A stretch of 64,000 nucleotides of DNA, from NCBI GenBank assembly GCA_963782475.1, contig CAWAJW010000012.1, positions 868,001 to 932,000 of the forward strand, written 5' to 3'. Below the pieces are notes generated by a model. It worked only from the letters and a program-made list of their open reading frames with translations. It ran no database searches and was not told where the DNA came from. A program made the position numbers and the translations under genes. Origin of the DNA: CAVQBP01 sp963782475 (lineage in GTDB: Bacteria; Bacteroidota; Ignavibacteria; Ignavibacteriales; Ignavibacteriaceae). Below are positions 19,511 through 29,780 of the stretch, piece after piece (position 1 is the first letter of the stretch; each line of letters opens with the position of its first letter).

Positions 19511-21410
19511 TTATTTTAATAAAATTAATTTTTGAGTGGATACTTGATAACCATTTCGTAAAATGGCTAAATATACCCCCGAAGCTACTTTATGGTTGGT
19601 TTTGTTGGTACCATCCCAATATAAAAATCCATGATGATTTAGCTTATCATAACTTTTAATCAATTCACCGGTTACGGATATTATATCAATTTTTGAAATT
19701 GAATTTCCGGGAATATTGTATTCAATTTTGCAGGAAGGGTTAAACGGGTTTGGATAAGCTTTAATATAAAAATCGGCCGGTATATTATGATCTTCATTTA
19801 TATCAAGAACAAAAGCTGTTTTTAAAACAAAATGTAAAACAGTTTGAGGCGGAAGATTATATGAAAAAGTATTTCCATTAATAATATTTATAGAATCTGT
19901 TTCAGTAATATTAGAACTCGTATTGTCTAATTTCCATACTTTGCCGCTTAAAATTTTTTGGGAAGATGAAATTGAAAAATCACCATTAATTGTTTCACTA
20001 AAATTTTTATTAATGGCAATCAGGTGTATTGTATCCTTATTAATATTTAATTGAGCTGTAAATCGAACAATTTACACTATCGCTTGCCCAGGAAGGAATA
20101 TAAAAATCTCCTATTTTTGAATTCTTTCCATCATAATTTCTATACATCTTATATGCGGCCGAGACATAATCAGATGACGGGTTAACTTCCCAGAAAGATC
20201 CAAAGTAAACTCCGTATTTACCAAATATTCCTAGCACATCATCTAGAGCAATTGCTCCGGTGATGTCATCCTCACCGCCATAGGTGAATTCTGTAAAACC
20301 GAGCTTTGTTCCTGGATAATATTTATTTATAGATTTTAACAGATTAGGAATTAATGGAAGCAATGTAGTTCCTGATTGAGTAATCCAACTCTTTTCTTTA
20401 TAATTCTTATCCCATAAAGTCCTAGGAGCTTGAACTCTTGCAAGTTTATCTGTGGTTGAGGTAGCATTGTTATCTGTAATTCTAACATTATCTGCCCCTT
20501 GTGCTTCTGGATACCAATGTATATCAAGAACATCAAGAAGCTTTTTACCAGTGGTATCTTCAGCTTGCTTCATTTTATCCAGGTAATAATCGATAAACCA
20601 AGAGTAGCTTTTCCCTGCTTTAACTGAATTCCAATCAGGGGCATTTTGAAAAGATAAATAAGCATTAAAACCGTATAATGCAGGTCCGAATATTTCTGCA
20701 TAAGGATCAACATTTTTAACAACTTTTGAAAGTGCAATGGACCTTTGAATAATTTCTTTGCAAGTGGTCTGATATGGATGTATTCTTGGATGAGTTGAAG
20801 GCCATAACGACGGTTCATTATCAAGTGCATATCCTTTTATACCTGTTGAAGCATCAGCCAATCCGAATTTATTCACAAGAAAATTGACATATTCATCCGT
20901 AAATACAGTTGTATCTGATGCATCCGGAACAAGTGAAAATGAACTTCCTTTTTCAAATTTTACAGTTGCCCAGCGAGGAGACGGGGCGGTTTCAGCTTGC
21001 GAAACAGGACCATTTTTATCCTTTGCAACATAACCTGCCATCTGCAAAGTGACTAATGAATAAGCTCCAAGAGAAAGTGCCTGATTTTGAAAATTTGTTG
21101 TTACAATTCCGGGAATATTTTCACTATCACTCGGGATCCCTGCAATCCAGGTAAGATAATTGTCGCTTTGCTGGTTATAATCACTTCCCGCATTGGATGC
21201 ATTATTTTCCCAATTGTAACCTGTCATCCGGTTGCCGCCTTGTCTCAATGCACCCCAGTTTTCTCCTCCAATTAATAATTGGTTGGTACCATAAATATAA
21301 GGACTAATCGGCTTAACTGAATCGCCAACTGTAATAGTAAAATTAACTTGAGGAAAGATATTATTTAAGAATGCCGTAAAAGAAAATAAAAGTATCATAA
21401 TATTTTTCAT
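19511..21410 (-). CDS. GH44 endoglucanase/mannanase-type enzyme with T9SS tail, apparent frameshift
   Basis: The 20040-21410 frame encodes a signal peptide and a GH44 catalytic domain. Markers are SPYIYGTN near the start, the acid/base Glu (about 199) in ALDNEPSLW, LDIHWYPE, and the nucleophile Glu (about 374) in LGFTEFTYGGED. Removing one base near 20054 continues the protein through SQLNINKDTIHLIAINKNF into a beta-sandwich. It ends in a T9SS sorting domain (AYPNPFNPS, KVASGVYLA, final QKLILLK), with the stop at 19511-19513; total about 632 residues. GH44 enzymes act on cellulose, glucomannan and xyloglucan, which fits the neighbouring GH31, GH74 and GH130. The frameshift would remove the secretion tail if real. 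It is likely surface-exposed. Confidence 0.85.
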
Positions 21411-21425
21411 CTTAATCGCCTTCCA

Positions 21426-24225
21426 TTAAAATTTGACTTTTATTTCATCACCGGTATAATTAATTGTCTTATCCGTTTTACTAGTAGTCTCAATTCCTGT
21501 ACCGTGATTTTTTTTAACTAAAATAATATTAAAACTTCTTTCTTTTAACATGCCGGGGAATTCACCTTCTCTTTTCATAATGGTTAATACTCTTGAACTA
21601 TCATCCCATGTAAAAGGAATAATTGAATAAATTCCTTTTTCATAGTCGTAATTATCATTTTCATCTTCATATAAGCTGAAACTGCCGTTCTTCCCGGGAT
21701 AAATTCTCAATTCAATCGGATCGGATTTTTGAGCCGCATATTGAATTTCAGGGCCAAGAGGAATTATCGATCCAGCCGGTACATATAAAGGAATGATATC
21801 AATAGGTACTTCTGTATTTATTTTTTCTCCTCCTTGCTTTTCTTCTCCTGTCCAGAAATTATACCAGTTGTTATTTTTCGGCAGATAAATTTTTTCTTTT
21901 TCCGGATTTTGAAGCTCTTCCGGCTTAATCCAGTTTATTTTTAAATATGCCGTTTTCTGTCTGAACTGCTTATGAAAGATTTTGAAGTTATATTTTTTAC
22001 CTGCGTCTAAAGAAATAACTGCTTTAAATAGTGACGTATCTTTATTATTCCATTTATCAATTAAAAGCTTATCATTTATCCATAATTTCACACCCGCATC
22101 TGTAAGTACAAAAAATTTGTAATTACCTTTTAGTTCAGACATGATTTGACCATTTATTTTTATACTGTAGCTTGTATCGAGTTTTTCGGGAAGACATCCG
22201 ATCCAGCCAATCTGGCTCGATTCAAATTTCCTTGATAAAACAAGCTGGTTGAAATCGGTGCCGCTATAAATATCAAGCTGGAGGCCATGCTCTTTTCCGT
22301 CTGCAGAATAAAAATGATCGGGAGTTATATCTACTCCCTTATAATTAGCCTGATGAAACATTTCCTTTGTAACAGGCGAAACCATGATTGAAGGGCCAAA
22401 CATAAACTGGTTATTAATTGAATATGTATTTTTATCTGAGGGGGAATCCATTACAAGTGCCCGCATCATTGTATAGCCCTGGCTTGTAATTTTCCAGGCA
22501 GTTGAATAGATATAAGGCATTAAACGGTATCTTAAATTATCAATCTTAACCAGGGCATCATATGCCCAATGACCCTTTTCCCCGAACTGCCAGATTTCCC
22601 GCGGGGTGTTTGTTCCATGTGAGCGGAAAATAGGGCAGAATGCACCGAATTGAAACCATCTTACATAAAGTTCTTTATATGCATCATCCTTTGTCCCGTC
22701 CGGATAATTGAAACTAGTAATAAAACCGCCAATATCATTTGTCCAGTAGGGTAACCCGGATAAACTAAAATTTATTCCGGAAGCTACTTGAGTTTTTAAC
22801 GCATCCCAGCTTGCAAAGGTATCTCCCGACCATGTTGCTGCGGCATATCTCTGCTGACCGGAAAAAGATAGATCTTGTTAAAATAAAAACTCTTTTTTTA
22901 TCGGTTTTTTCTCTTTGATGTTCATAAACGCCTTTGGTGGTTTCAAGTGAAAAAGTATTTAAATATCTTGCATTAGTTCCAAGATAATTTTTACCTGCAT
23001 TCTTAATTGATATTTCAGTAATATACCTGTCATCTGTGCATCTGAATTCCGGTTCAGATCCGTCCATCCAGTATGCATCTATTCCATTATCAAATAATCC
23101 TTTTTCAATATATTTCCAGTAGATATCCCTTGCAGCTGGATTATATGCATCGTATACTTTACCGCCTGACCAATGGTCTTCATCAAATAAAAAATTATTT
23201 TTTGCCATCTCTTTATATATTTTTGAGTCTTTCCCAAATGCAGGCCAGATTGAAACCATAATATGCGCATTTAAATTATGGATACTGTCAATCATCATTT
23301 TGGGTTTCGGGTATCTTGTTGAATCCCATATCATTCCGCTGAATTGATCCATATCTCCCCAGTACTGCCAGTCCTGAACGATATTATCAAACGGTATTCC
23401 TCTTGAGCGGTATTCTTTTATTACACCGATTAATTCATCTGCAGTTTTATATCTTTCTTTTGACTGCCAGTAGCCATAAGCCCACCTTCCGTATAACGGT
23501 GCTTTCCCGGTCAATAATCTATATCCCGCAATCACTTTATCCATAGCCGGACCATAAACAAAGTAATAATCGATCTGGTCCGCAACTTCAGAATAAAAAT
23601 AGGTTTCGTTATTTCCATCATGAAATCTGGTTTCGGAATAATTGTCCCATAAAATCCCGTAGCCGTTTGTTGATATTAAAAAAGGATTAACAGCAGTCCG
23701 GTTAGCTTGAGCAATTAAAATATCATGTCCCCTGTAATTCATTATGGGATCTTCAAATTGTCCGAGACCATAAAGACCTTCCTCTTTAGATAAAACAAAA
23801 TTTTGTTTAATGTGATATACATTTTCACCTTGAATTAAAGCCGGGTGAAAATTCCCTGAATCAACTGCAGAGGCTTTTAAAATTAATTTCCCTCTCCTAT
23901 TAAGAAATGATATTTCCCCATTAATTTTATCCACTTCTAAGTTTAAACTATCGGTGCTAATCTTAATTAATTTATCTGTTTCTTCTTTTAACCATTTTGT
24001 ATCATTAGGTTCAGCAGGCAAAACCGACAAACTTTTTCTGTCCGGGAAAGTTTTATCTTTAGTTTCCGAGATCCTAATAATATTAGGTGATACTATTTCA
24101 ATTCTCAATGTATATCCCGGAAAGTTTATTAATACTGCTGAATACTGCTCCTGAGAATACGAATAATATAAAGGAAAAACGGTAATAATGATTAGAACAA
24201 CGTACCTTGTAAAGTTATGTTTCAT
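21426..24225 (-). CDS. GH31 glycosidase with PA14 insert, probable alpha-xylosidase, apparent frameshift
   Basis: Two frames (22765-24225 and 21426-22520) join into about 932 residues after removing one T from a five-T run near 22866. A signal peptide precedes the N-terminal beta-sandwich. The GH31 barrel carries the likely nucleophile Asp388 in YWMDGSEPE and, after the repaired break, the acid/base region TWSGDTFASW. The WMDG-EPE type motif is typical of alpha-xylosidases. A PA14 domain (about residues 640-760; LDIYSGTDFNQLVL) is inserted in the C-terminal beta domain, just before the conserved WYNFWTGE segment. The gene ends 15 bases before the GH44 start on the same strand, so they form an operon. 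It would release xylose from xyloglucan fragments; alpha-glucosidase activity cannot be excluded. Confidence 0.85.
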
Positions 24226-24490
24226 AAAGTATTTCTTAAAAGTTTTCTGAAAATATTTATTTAAAATTTAATAAAAATTCTTCCATAAACTCGTATAATT
24301 ATTCTTTTATTATGAACGAAGTAAAAAAAAATCACGATTTTCTTTGGTTATTAAATTTATAAATGATTATTATTTTAATAAAATAAAGATTAGTTAATTT
24401 GTGTTAACCGGACACTTTTAATATTGAATCAAACATTTTACACTGGCATTGTTTATGTCGTTTCAAAAAAAATCTATGGCAGATAACTAA

Positions 24491-26338
24491 ATGACATTAA
24501 GTATACTTGATATTTCGATTGTAATAGCTTATTTACTAATAATTATATTTTTAGGAATCTATATAAGCAAGAAAGCTTCCAGGAATCTAAATAGTTATTT
24601 TCTTGGAGGAAATGCGATGCCATGGTGGATGCTCGGAGTTTCCAACGCTTCCGGTATGTTTGATATTACGGGGACAATCTGGCTGGTTATGCTTCTATTT
24701 ATTTACGGCTTAAAAAGCATTTTTATCCCGTGGGTTTGGCCGATATTTAATCAGATCTTCTTAATGGTATTTCTTTCTGCATGGCTTCGGAAATCGAATG
24801 TAATGACCGGAGCTGAATGGTTAAAAACAAGGTTCGGAGAAGGAAGAGGTGCCGTTCTGTCCCAAATAATTATTGTTGTTTTTGCGATAGTTAGCGTTAT
24901 TGGATTTTTAGCTTATGCTTTTAAAGGTTCAGGTTTATTTTTTAAGACCTTTCTGCCTTGGAATTTATCAGCTGATACTTACGCAGTAATAATTATGTGT
25001 CTCGCTGCAATTTATGTAATAAAAGGCGGGATGTATAGTGTCGTTCTGACAGAAATTATTCAATTTACAATTATGACGATTGCTTCCTTTGCGATTGGAA
25101 TTATTGCAATGTACAAAGTAAGCCCGGAAACATTAAATGCTTTATTACCTGCAGGCTGGGACCAGGTTTTCTTTCACTGGAAATTGAATCTTGATTGGTC
25201 TCATATTCTGCCTGATTTAAATACAAAAATTGCAAGTGATGATTATTCTATTTTCGGTTTCTTTTTTATGATGGCCTTATTTAAAGGTTTTCTTGTCAGC
25301 TTAGCCGGGCCTGCACCTAACTACGATATGCAAAGAATATTATCAACAAAAAATCCTGTCGAAGCTTCAAAAATGAGCGGTATGGTAAACATCGCTTTAT
25401 TTTTTCCCAGGTATTTGATGATAGCCGGATTAACTGTTTTGGCCCTTGGGTTTTATATTCCTCAAATTAAAGCAATGGGAGCCAATTTCAATTTCGAATC
25501 TTTGCTTCCAATTGCTATCAGGGACTATGTACCTGATGGATTACGAGGACTTCTAGTTGCAGGTTTAATTGCTGCATTCATGTCAACATATGCTGCAACT
25601 GTTAATGCTGCACCTGCTTACATTGTTAATGATATTTATAAAAAGTATATAAGACCAAATGCAGATGAAAAAGTCTATGTGAAAATGAGTTATATCGTTT
25701 CTCTCGCCGTAGTTATAGTTGGATGTTTATTTGGTTTTATGGCTAAATCGGTCGACCAGGTTACATTATGGATAGTAAATTCTCTTTGGGGCGGTTATAC
25801 AACCGCTAATTTTTTAAAATGGTATTGGTGGAGATTTAATGGGTATGGATATTTCTGGGGAATGGTTGCAGGATTAGCATCTCTGTTTATCGTTCCTTTG
25901 TTCTTCCCGCATTTAAATTCATTGGAAGGGTTCCCGCTTGTCCTGCTGCTTTCTTTAATTGGAAGCTTGGCTGGAACATTTTTAACACGGCCAGACGATG
26001 AGGAGGTTCTCAAAAAATTCTATATGAATGTCAGACCCTGGGGCTTTTGGAAACCAATTTATGAAAAGGTAAAGAAAGAATACCCCGAGTTTGAAAGAAA
26101 CAAGAACTTTAAACAGGATATGTTAAATGTTATTGTTGGAATAATCTGGCAGCTCTCTTTGATAATTGTCCCGATTTATATGGTAATAGGAAAGAAGACT
26201 TATATGATAATTGGAATAGCAATTTTGATTATTACAACAATATTTTTAAAATTCAACTGGTGGGATAGGCTGGAAGAAAATTTCGGTGATAAAAAATCGA
26301 AATCAAATACTGAAGGCAAAATTATTTACTCTAAATAA
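24491..26338 (+). CDS. Sodium:solute symporter (SSS/SLC5 family)
   Basis: A 615-residue inner-membrane transporter with about 14 hydrophobic helices. SSS landmarks include GGNAMPWWMLGVSNASGMFD near the N-terminus, a mid-protein GPAPNYDMQRILSTKNP segment and LLVAGLIAAFMSTYAATVN, the family's sodium-site helix. It is divergent from GH31 and followed after 11 bases by the GH130 gene. In Bacteroides fragilis an SSS symporter sits with a mannobiose epimerase and GH130 phosphorylase to import mannobiose, and the same job is inferred here. Direct evidence of substrate is not visible. Confidence 0.9.
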   Translation: MTLSILDISIVIAYLLIIIFLGIYISKKASRNLNSYFLGGNAMPWWMLGVSNASGMFDITGTIWLVMLLFIYGLKSIFIPWVWPIFNQIFLMVFLSAWLRKSNVMTGAEWLKTRFGEGRGAVLSQIIIVVFAIVSVIGFLAYAFKGSGLFFKTFLPWNLSADTYAVIIMCLAAIYVIKGGMYSVVLTEIIQFTIMTIASFAIGIIAMYKVSPETLNALLPAGWDQVFFHWKLNLDWSHILPDLNTKIASDDYSIFGFFFMMALFKGFLVSLAGPAPNYDMQRILSTKNPVEASKMSGMVNIALFFPRYLMIAGLTVLALGFYIPQIKAMGANFNFESLLPIAIRDYVPDGLRGLLVAGLIAAFMSTYAATVNAAPAYIVNDIYKKYIRPNADEKVYVKMSYIVSLAVVIVGCLFGFMAKSVDQVTLWIVNSLWGGYTTANFLKWYWWRFNGYGYFWGMVAGLASLFIVPLFFPHLNSLEGFPLVLLLSLIGSLAGTFLTRPDDEEVLKKFYMNVRPWGFWKPIYEKVKKEYPEFERNKNFKQDMLNVIVGIIWQLSLIIVPIYMVIGKKTYMIIGIAILIITTIFLKFNWWDRLEENFGDKKSKSNTEGKIIYSK

Positions 26339-26349
26339 AAAGAAAAAAG

Positions 26350-27543
26350 ATGAATTCAGAAAAATTTAATAAAAAGCTCAAAGTACTATTTGATGAGCAT
26401 GAAAAATTAATTTCAAAAAGGAATGAACCTGTAGAAAAGAATAATGGAATCTTTACCCGTTATAAAAATCCGGTTGTCACAGCGGATCATACCCCTTTAT
26501 TCTGGAGATATGACCTGGATTATAAATCAAATCCAAATTTAGTTGAAAGGTTGGGAGTAAATGGTGCTTTCAATTCAGGTGCTATTGAGCTTAACGGTAA
26601 AATATTGTTAGTAGTGAGAGTAGAAGGTAATGATAGAAAATCATTTCTCGCAGTTGCCGAATCTAAAAACGGGATAGATAATTTTAGATTTTGGGATTAC
26701 CCGGTTGAAATGCCGGAGACATTTGATCCTGATACTAATGTTTATGATGCAAGAATTGTTCAGCATGAAGATGGATGGATTTACGCAGTTTTTTGTACGG
26801 AAAGAAAAGATCACGATTCCCCGGAAAGTGATACATCGGCAGCAATTGCACAAGCGGGGATTGCAAGAACCAAAGATTTATTAACATGGGAAAGATTACC
26901 TGATTTAAAAACTAAATCACCGCAGCAAAGGAATGTAGTGCTTCATCCCGAATTTATTAATGGCAGGTATGCTTTTTATACCAGGCCGCAGGATGGATTT
27001 ATAAGTACAGGTACCGGCGGCGGAATCGGCTGGGGATTATCAGATAATATTATAAATGCAGTTATTGATAATGAAACTATTATAGATGATAGAGTTTATC
27101 ATACTATTAAAGAAGTTAAGAATGGATTAGGTCCTGCTCCAATCAGGACCGATAAAGGCTGGCTTCAATTAGCTCATGGGGTTAGAAATACTGCTGCCGG
27201 TTTAAGATATGTGCTCTATATGTTTTTAACTGATTTAAAAGAACCAAATAAAGTTATCGCAAAACCAGGAGGATATTTTTTAGCTCCTGAAGGTGAGGAG
27301 AGAATAGGCGATGTTTCTAATGTTGTATTCAGCAACGGATGGGTAAAAAGAAATAACGGTGATGTTCTTATTTATTATGGTGCATCGGATACAAGGATGA
27401 ATGTTGCAGTTTCAAAGGTTGATTTATTACTTGATTATGTGCTTAATACTCCTCCTGATGCTTTACGAAGTGCTGAATGTGTCAAGCAAAGAAATAAATT
27501 AATTAAAAATAATTTGGGAATTATAAAAAAATTGAATTTATAA
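26350..27543 (+). CDS. GH130 phosphorylase, likely 4-O-beta-mannosyl-glucose phosphorylase
   Basis: A 397-residue cytoplasmic protein with the five-bladed GH130 propeller. The conserved Asp at about 133 lies in NVYDARIVQHEDG, the family's general-acid position. RKDHDSPES, YTRPQDGFI and IYYGASDTRMNVA are further family landmarks. The length and motifs are closest to GH130_1, the group that cleaves 4-O-beta-mannosyl-glucose with phosphate to mannose-1-phosphate and glucose. It is cotranscribed with the symporter; an epimerase that would make its substrate is nearby at 29781-31217. A strong hairpin terminator follows, ending the operon. Confidence 0.9.
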   Translation: MNSEKFNKKLKVLFDEHEKLISKRNEPVEKNNGIFTRYKNPVVTADHTPLFWRYDLDYKSNPNLVERLGVNGAFNSGAIELNGKILLVVRVEGNDRKSFLAVAESKNGIDNFRFWDYPVEMPETFDPDTNVYDARIVQHEDGWIYAVFCTERKDHDSPESDTSAAIAQAGIARTKDLLTWERLPDLKTKSPQQRNVVLHPEFINGRYAFYTRPQDGFISTGTGGGIGWGLSDNIINAVIDNETIIDDRVYHTIKEVKNGLGPAPIRTDKGWLQLAHGVRNTAAGLRYVLYMFLTDLKEPNKVIAKPGGYFLAPEGEERIGDVSNVVFSNGWVKRNNGDVLIYYGASDTRMNVAVSKVDLLLDYVLNTPPDALRSAECVKQRNKLIKNNLGIIKKLNL

Positions 27544-27569
27544 AGTTTTCGTAATTATGCCTCCTTAAA

Positions 27570-27603
27570 AAATGCTGTGGCCTTTGCACAGCATTTCTTT
27601 TTC
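27570..27603 (+). terminator. Rho-independent terminator of the symporter-GH130 operon
   Basis: A perfect 10-bp stem AAATGCTGTG/CACAGCATTT with a 7-base loop, followed by CTTTTTTC. It lies 27 bases after the GH130 stop, so it closes the two-gene operon. Confidence 0.85.
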
Positions 27604-27726
27604 TAATATTATTTCAAACAGTAAGTATTTTCTAGAATTATCTTTGTTCAGAATTATTTTAGTAATAAATTAAAATATTAAAAGAGAACATATTAAGTTA
27701 TTTTCTAAAATATTAGAGGGGAGAAT

Positions 27727-29715
27727 ATGAAAAATATTTTCAAAAAATTTATCAAATCTTGTCCAAAAACAGGTAAATTCATCGGCATTAAGCCAATAAA
27801 AGGATTAAATAATCTTCTTTGGCCAATTTTAGGTTTTATTGCTTTGCTCTGGATAATAATTCGTGTTATTCCCAAGCCCAGCAGAGTTCAATATCCCTGT
27901 ATGAAGATAGCAGCTCCATTCGCAACCAGTTTCCTTTTATATATGGGCGGATTATTAACAACAGTCATATCAATAAAAAAAGCGGGTTACTATTTTAGTA
28001 AATCAAAATATATTTTTGCTGCTCTTTTTATTTTTACCTCTTTACTGGTGGCAACTTTCACAGTTCTCAAAACAAATAATGATACGTATGCAACTATAAT
28101 TTCTACAGATTCACTTTTTGTTCCATCCGATCTTCCAAATAGTCCTATGGGTACAGCGAAAGGAATTTTTCCCGGCCGTGTAGTTTGGATGTGGGATTCA
28201 AATGCAACAAGCTGGAATGGGAAAACCGGGTATTGGTGGGAGGATAAAAATACAAACCAGGAAGCTGTCGATTCAATGCTTTCCAAATCGCTCAGGTCAT
28301 TGAGCGGGAAATCTTCGGATGCCGAAGCTTGGGATGCTTTATTTAAATACTTCAATAATAAACATGGTAAAGGAGATATAGGATATCAAACCGGTGAAAA
28401 AATTGCTGTTAAAATCAATTTAAACCAGGTTTCAGGTAGCTGGAATCCAGGCAACTCCTCATTTCCATCTCCACAGGCAATACTTGCTCTATTAAGGCAG
28501 CTTGTTAATAAAGCAGGAGTACCTGCAGCGGATATTACATTCTATGACTCTAACCGTTATGTTCCGGATGCAATTTATACCAGGTGTAAAAACGAATTTC
28601 CGGGTGTGCATTTTATGGGTTGGAGTCAAATTAATGGTAGGGAAAAATATGTGAGGGATACATCTACCATTCACTGGTCGGAAAAATTAAACAAGGAAAT
28701 AGGAGGTGGAAATCGGGCGTATTTGCCAACTGTTGTTACACAAGCTTCGTATTTAATAAGCATGGCGAATTTTAAAGGTCACAGGTACGTTGGAGTAACA
28801 TTTTGCACAAAAAATCATTTTGGAACTTTCAGTTGTGATGACAGCAGCGGCACTCCCTATCAAAATGCTCCACATGCGGTTGGATTGCATCCTTATGTTG
28901 CTGTGCATAATATTTATATCGAAGGAAGCCCGGAATGGACTTTCTATGGAAGACCTATGAAAACATATAATGCTCTAGTTGATTTAATGGGGCATAAAGA
29001 GATTGGTAAAAAAACGCTTCTGTTTATTATTGATGCACTTTATGGTGTGAAGGATGAACAAAGTCCCGTTGCTCCGGAAAGCAAATGGCTCTCCGCTCCG
29101 TTTAATAATGATTGGACTTCAAGCTTATTTCTATCTCAGGATAATATAGCTATCGAATCTGTTGGTCTTGATTTCTTCCGAACAGAACAAAGTATGAATT
29201 CCAACTATTATACTGTATACGGTTCTGTTGATAATTATTTACATGAGGCGGCTCTTGCTGATTCTGCACCATCAGGAACAATTTACGATCCTGAAGGTGA
29301 TGGGATTCCATTAAAAAGTCTTGGAGTACATGAACACTGGAATAACCCCGTTGATCAAGAATATACCAGAAATCTCAAGTCAGGTGAAGGTATAGAATTA
29401 GTCAGCTTAAATAATACCCTTACTTCAGTAAAAGATAAAATAAATCCTTCAGCATTCTTTTTATATCAGAATTATCCAAATCCGTTTAATCCTTCAACAA
29501 CAATTAAGTTTGATTTACAAAAAGGGAAAAATATAGATTTATATATTTATGATGTTACAGGTAGAATAGTAGATATTATTATTAATAATGAATTCAGGCA
29601 TGCCGGGAGTTACGAAGTAAAATACAATGCTGGTAAGTTAGCAAGCGGAGTATATTTTCTCGTTTTGAAGACTATCGATTACACTACCTCAAAGAAAATA
29701 GTTTTATTAAAATGA
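27727..29715 (+). CDS. DUF362-like protein with N-terminal membrane helices and T9SS tail
   Basis: A 662-residue protein. The first ~115 residues contain about three hydrophobic helices (LLWPILGFIALLWIIIRVI and two others). The central part (about 140-560) resembles DUF362, a family often found with iron-sulfur or heme proteins: KIAVKINLNQ, VTQASYLISMANFKGHRYVGVT, LLFIIDALYGV, and DNIAIESVGLDFF near the end of the domain. The last ~80 residues are a T9SS sorting domain (YQNYPNPFNPSTTIKFDL, ending KKIVLLK). A multi-helix anchor together with a sorting tail is unusual. SD GGGGAGA lies just upstream of the ATG. The gene is between terminators and probably monocistronic; its role in mannan use is not evident. 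Confidence 0.75.
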   Translation: MKNIFKKFIKSCPKTGKFIGIKPIKGLNNLLWPILGFIALLWIIIRVIPKPSRVQYPCMKIAAPFATSFLLYMGGLLTTVISIKKAGYYFSKSKYIFAALFIFTSLLVATFTVLKTNNDTYATIISTDSLFVPSDLPNSPMGTAKGIFPGRVVWMWDSNATSWNGKTGYWWEDKNTNQEAVDSMLSKSLRSLSGKSSDAEAWDALFKYFNNKHGKGDIGYQTGEKIAVKINLNQVSGSWNPGNSSFPSPQAILALLRQLVNKAGVPAADITFYDSNRYVPDAIYTRCKNEFPGVHFMGWSQINGREKYVRDTSTIHWSEKLNKEIGGGNRAYLPTVVTQASYLISMANFKGHRYVGVTFCTKNHFGTFSCDDSSGTPYQNAPHAVGLHPYVAVHNIYIEGSPEWTFYGRPMKTYNALVDLMGHKEIGKKTLLFIIDALYGVKDEQSPVAPESKWLSAPFNNDWTSSLFLSQDNIAIESVGLDFFRTEQSMNSNYYTVYGSVDNYLHEAALADSAPSGTIYDPEGDGIPLKSLGVHEHWNNPVDQEYTRNLKSGEGIELVSLNNTLTSVKDKINPSAFFLYQNYPNPFNPSTTIKFDLQKGKNIDLYIYDVTGRIVDIIINNEFRHAGSYEVKYNAGKLASGVYFLVLKTIDYTTSKKIVLLK

Positions 29716-29748
29716 ACGTCAGGCAAAGCTTGGACGTATGTCAGTTTG

Positions 29749-29777
29749 AAGCAGATAAAGTAGTAAACAATCTGCTT
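29749..29777. terminator. Hairpin between convergent genes
   Basis: An 8-bp perfect stem AAGCAGAT/ATCTGCTT with a 13-base loop sits between the convergent DUF362-like gene and the epimerase gene. It is followed by TATTTATA rather than a clean T run, so termination is plausible but weak. Confidence 0.45.
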
Positions 29778-29780
29778 TAT

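Noticed and set aside
23800..23820. Palindromic ACAAAATTTTGT sequence near 23800
   Set aside because: It lies inside the GH31 coding region and AT-rich palindromes are common by chance.
24402..24416. Partial dyad GTGTTAACCGGACAC ahead of the symporter gene as a LacI-type operator
   Set aside because: Only the outer four bases and little more are symmetric, and no second copy was seen.
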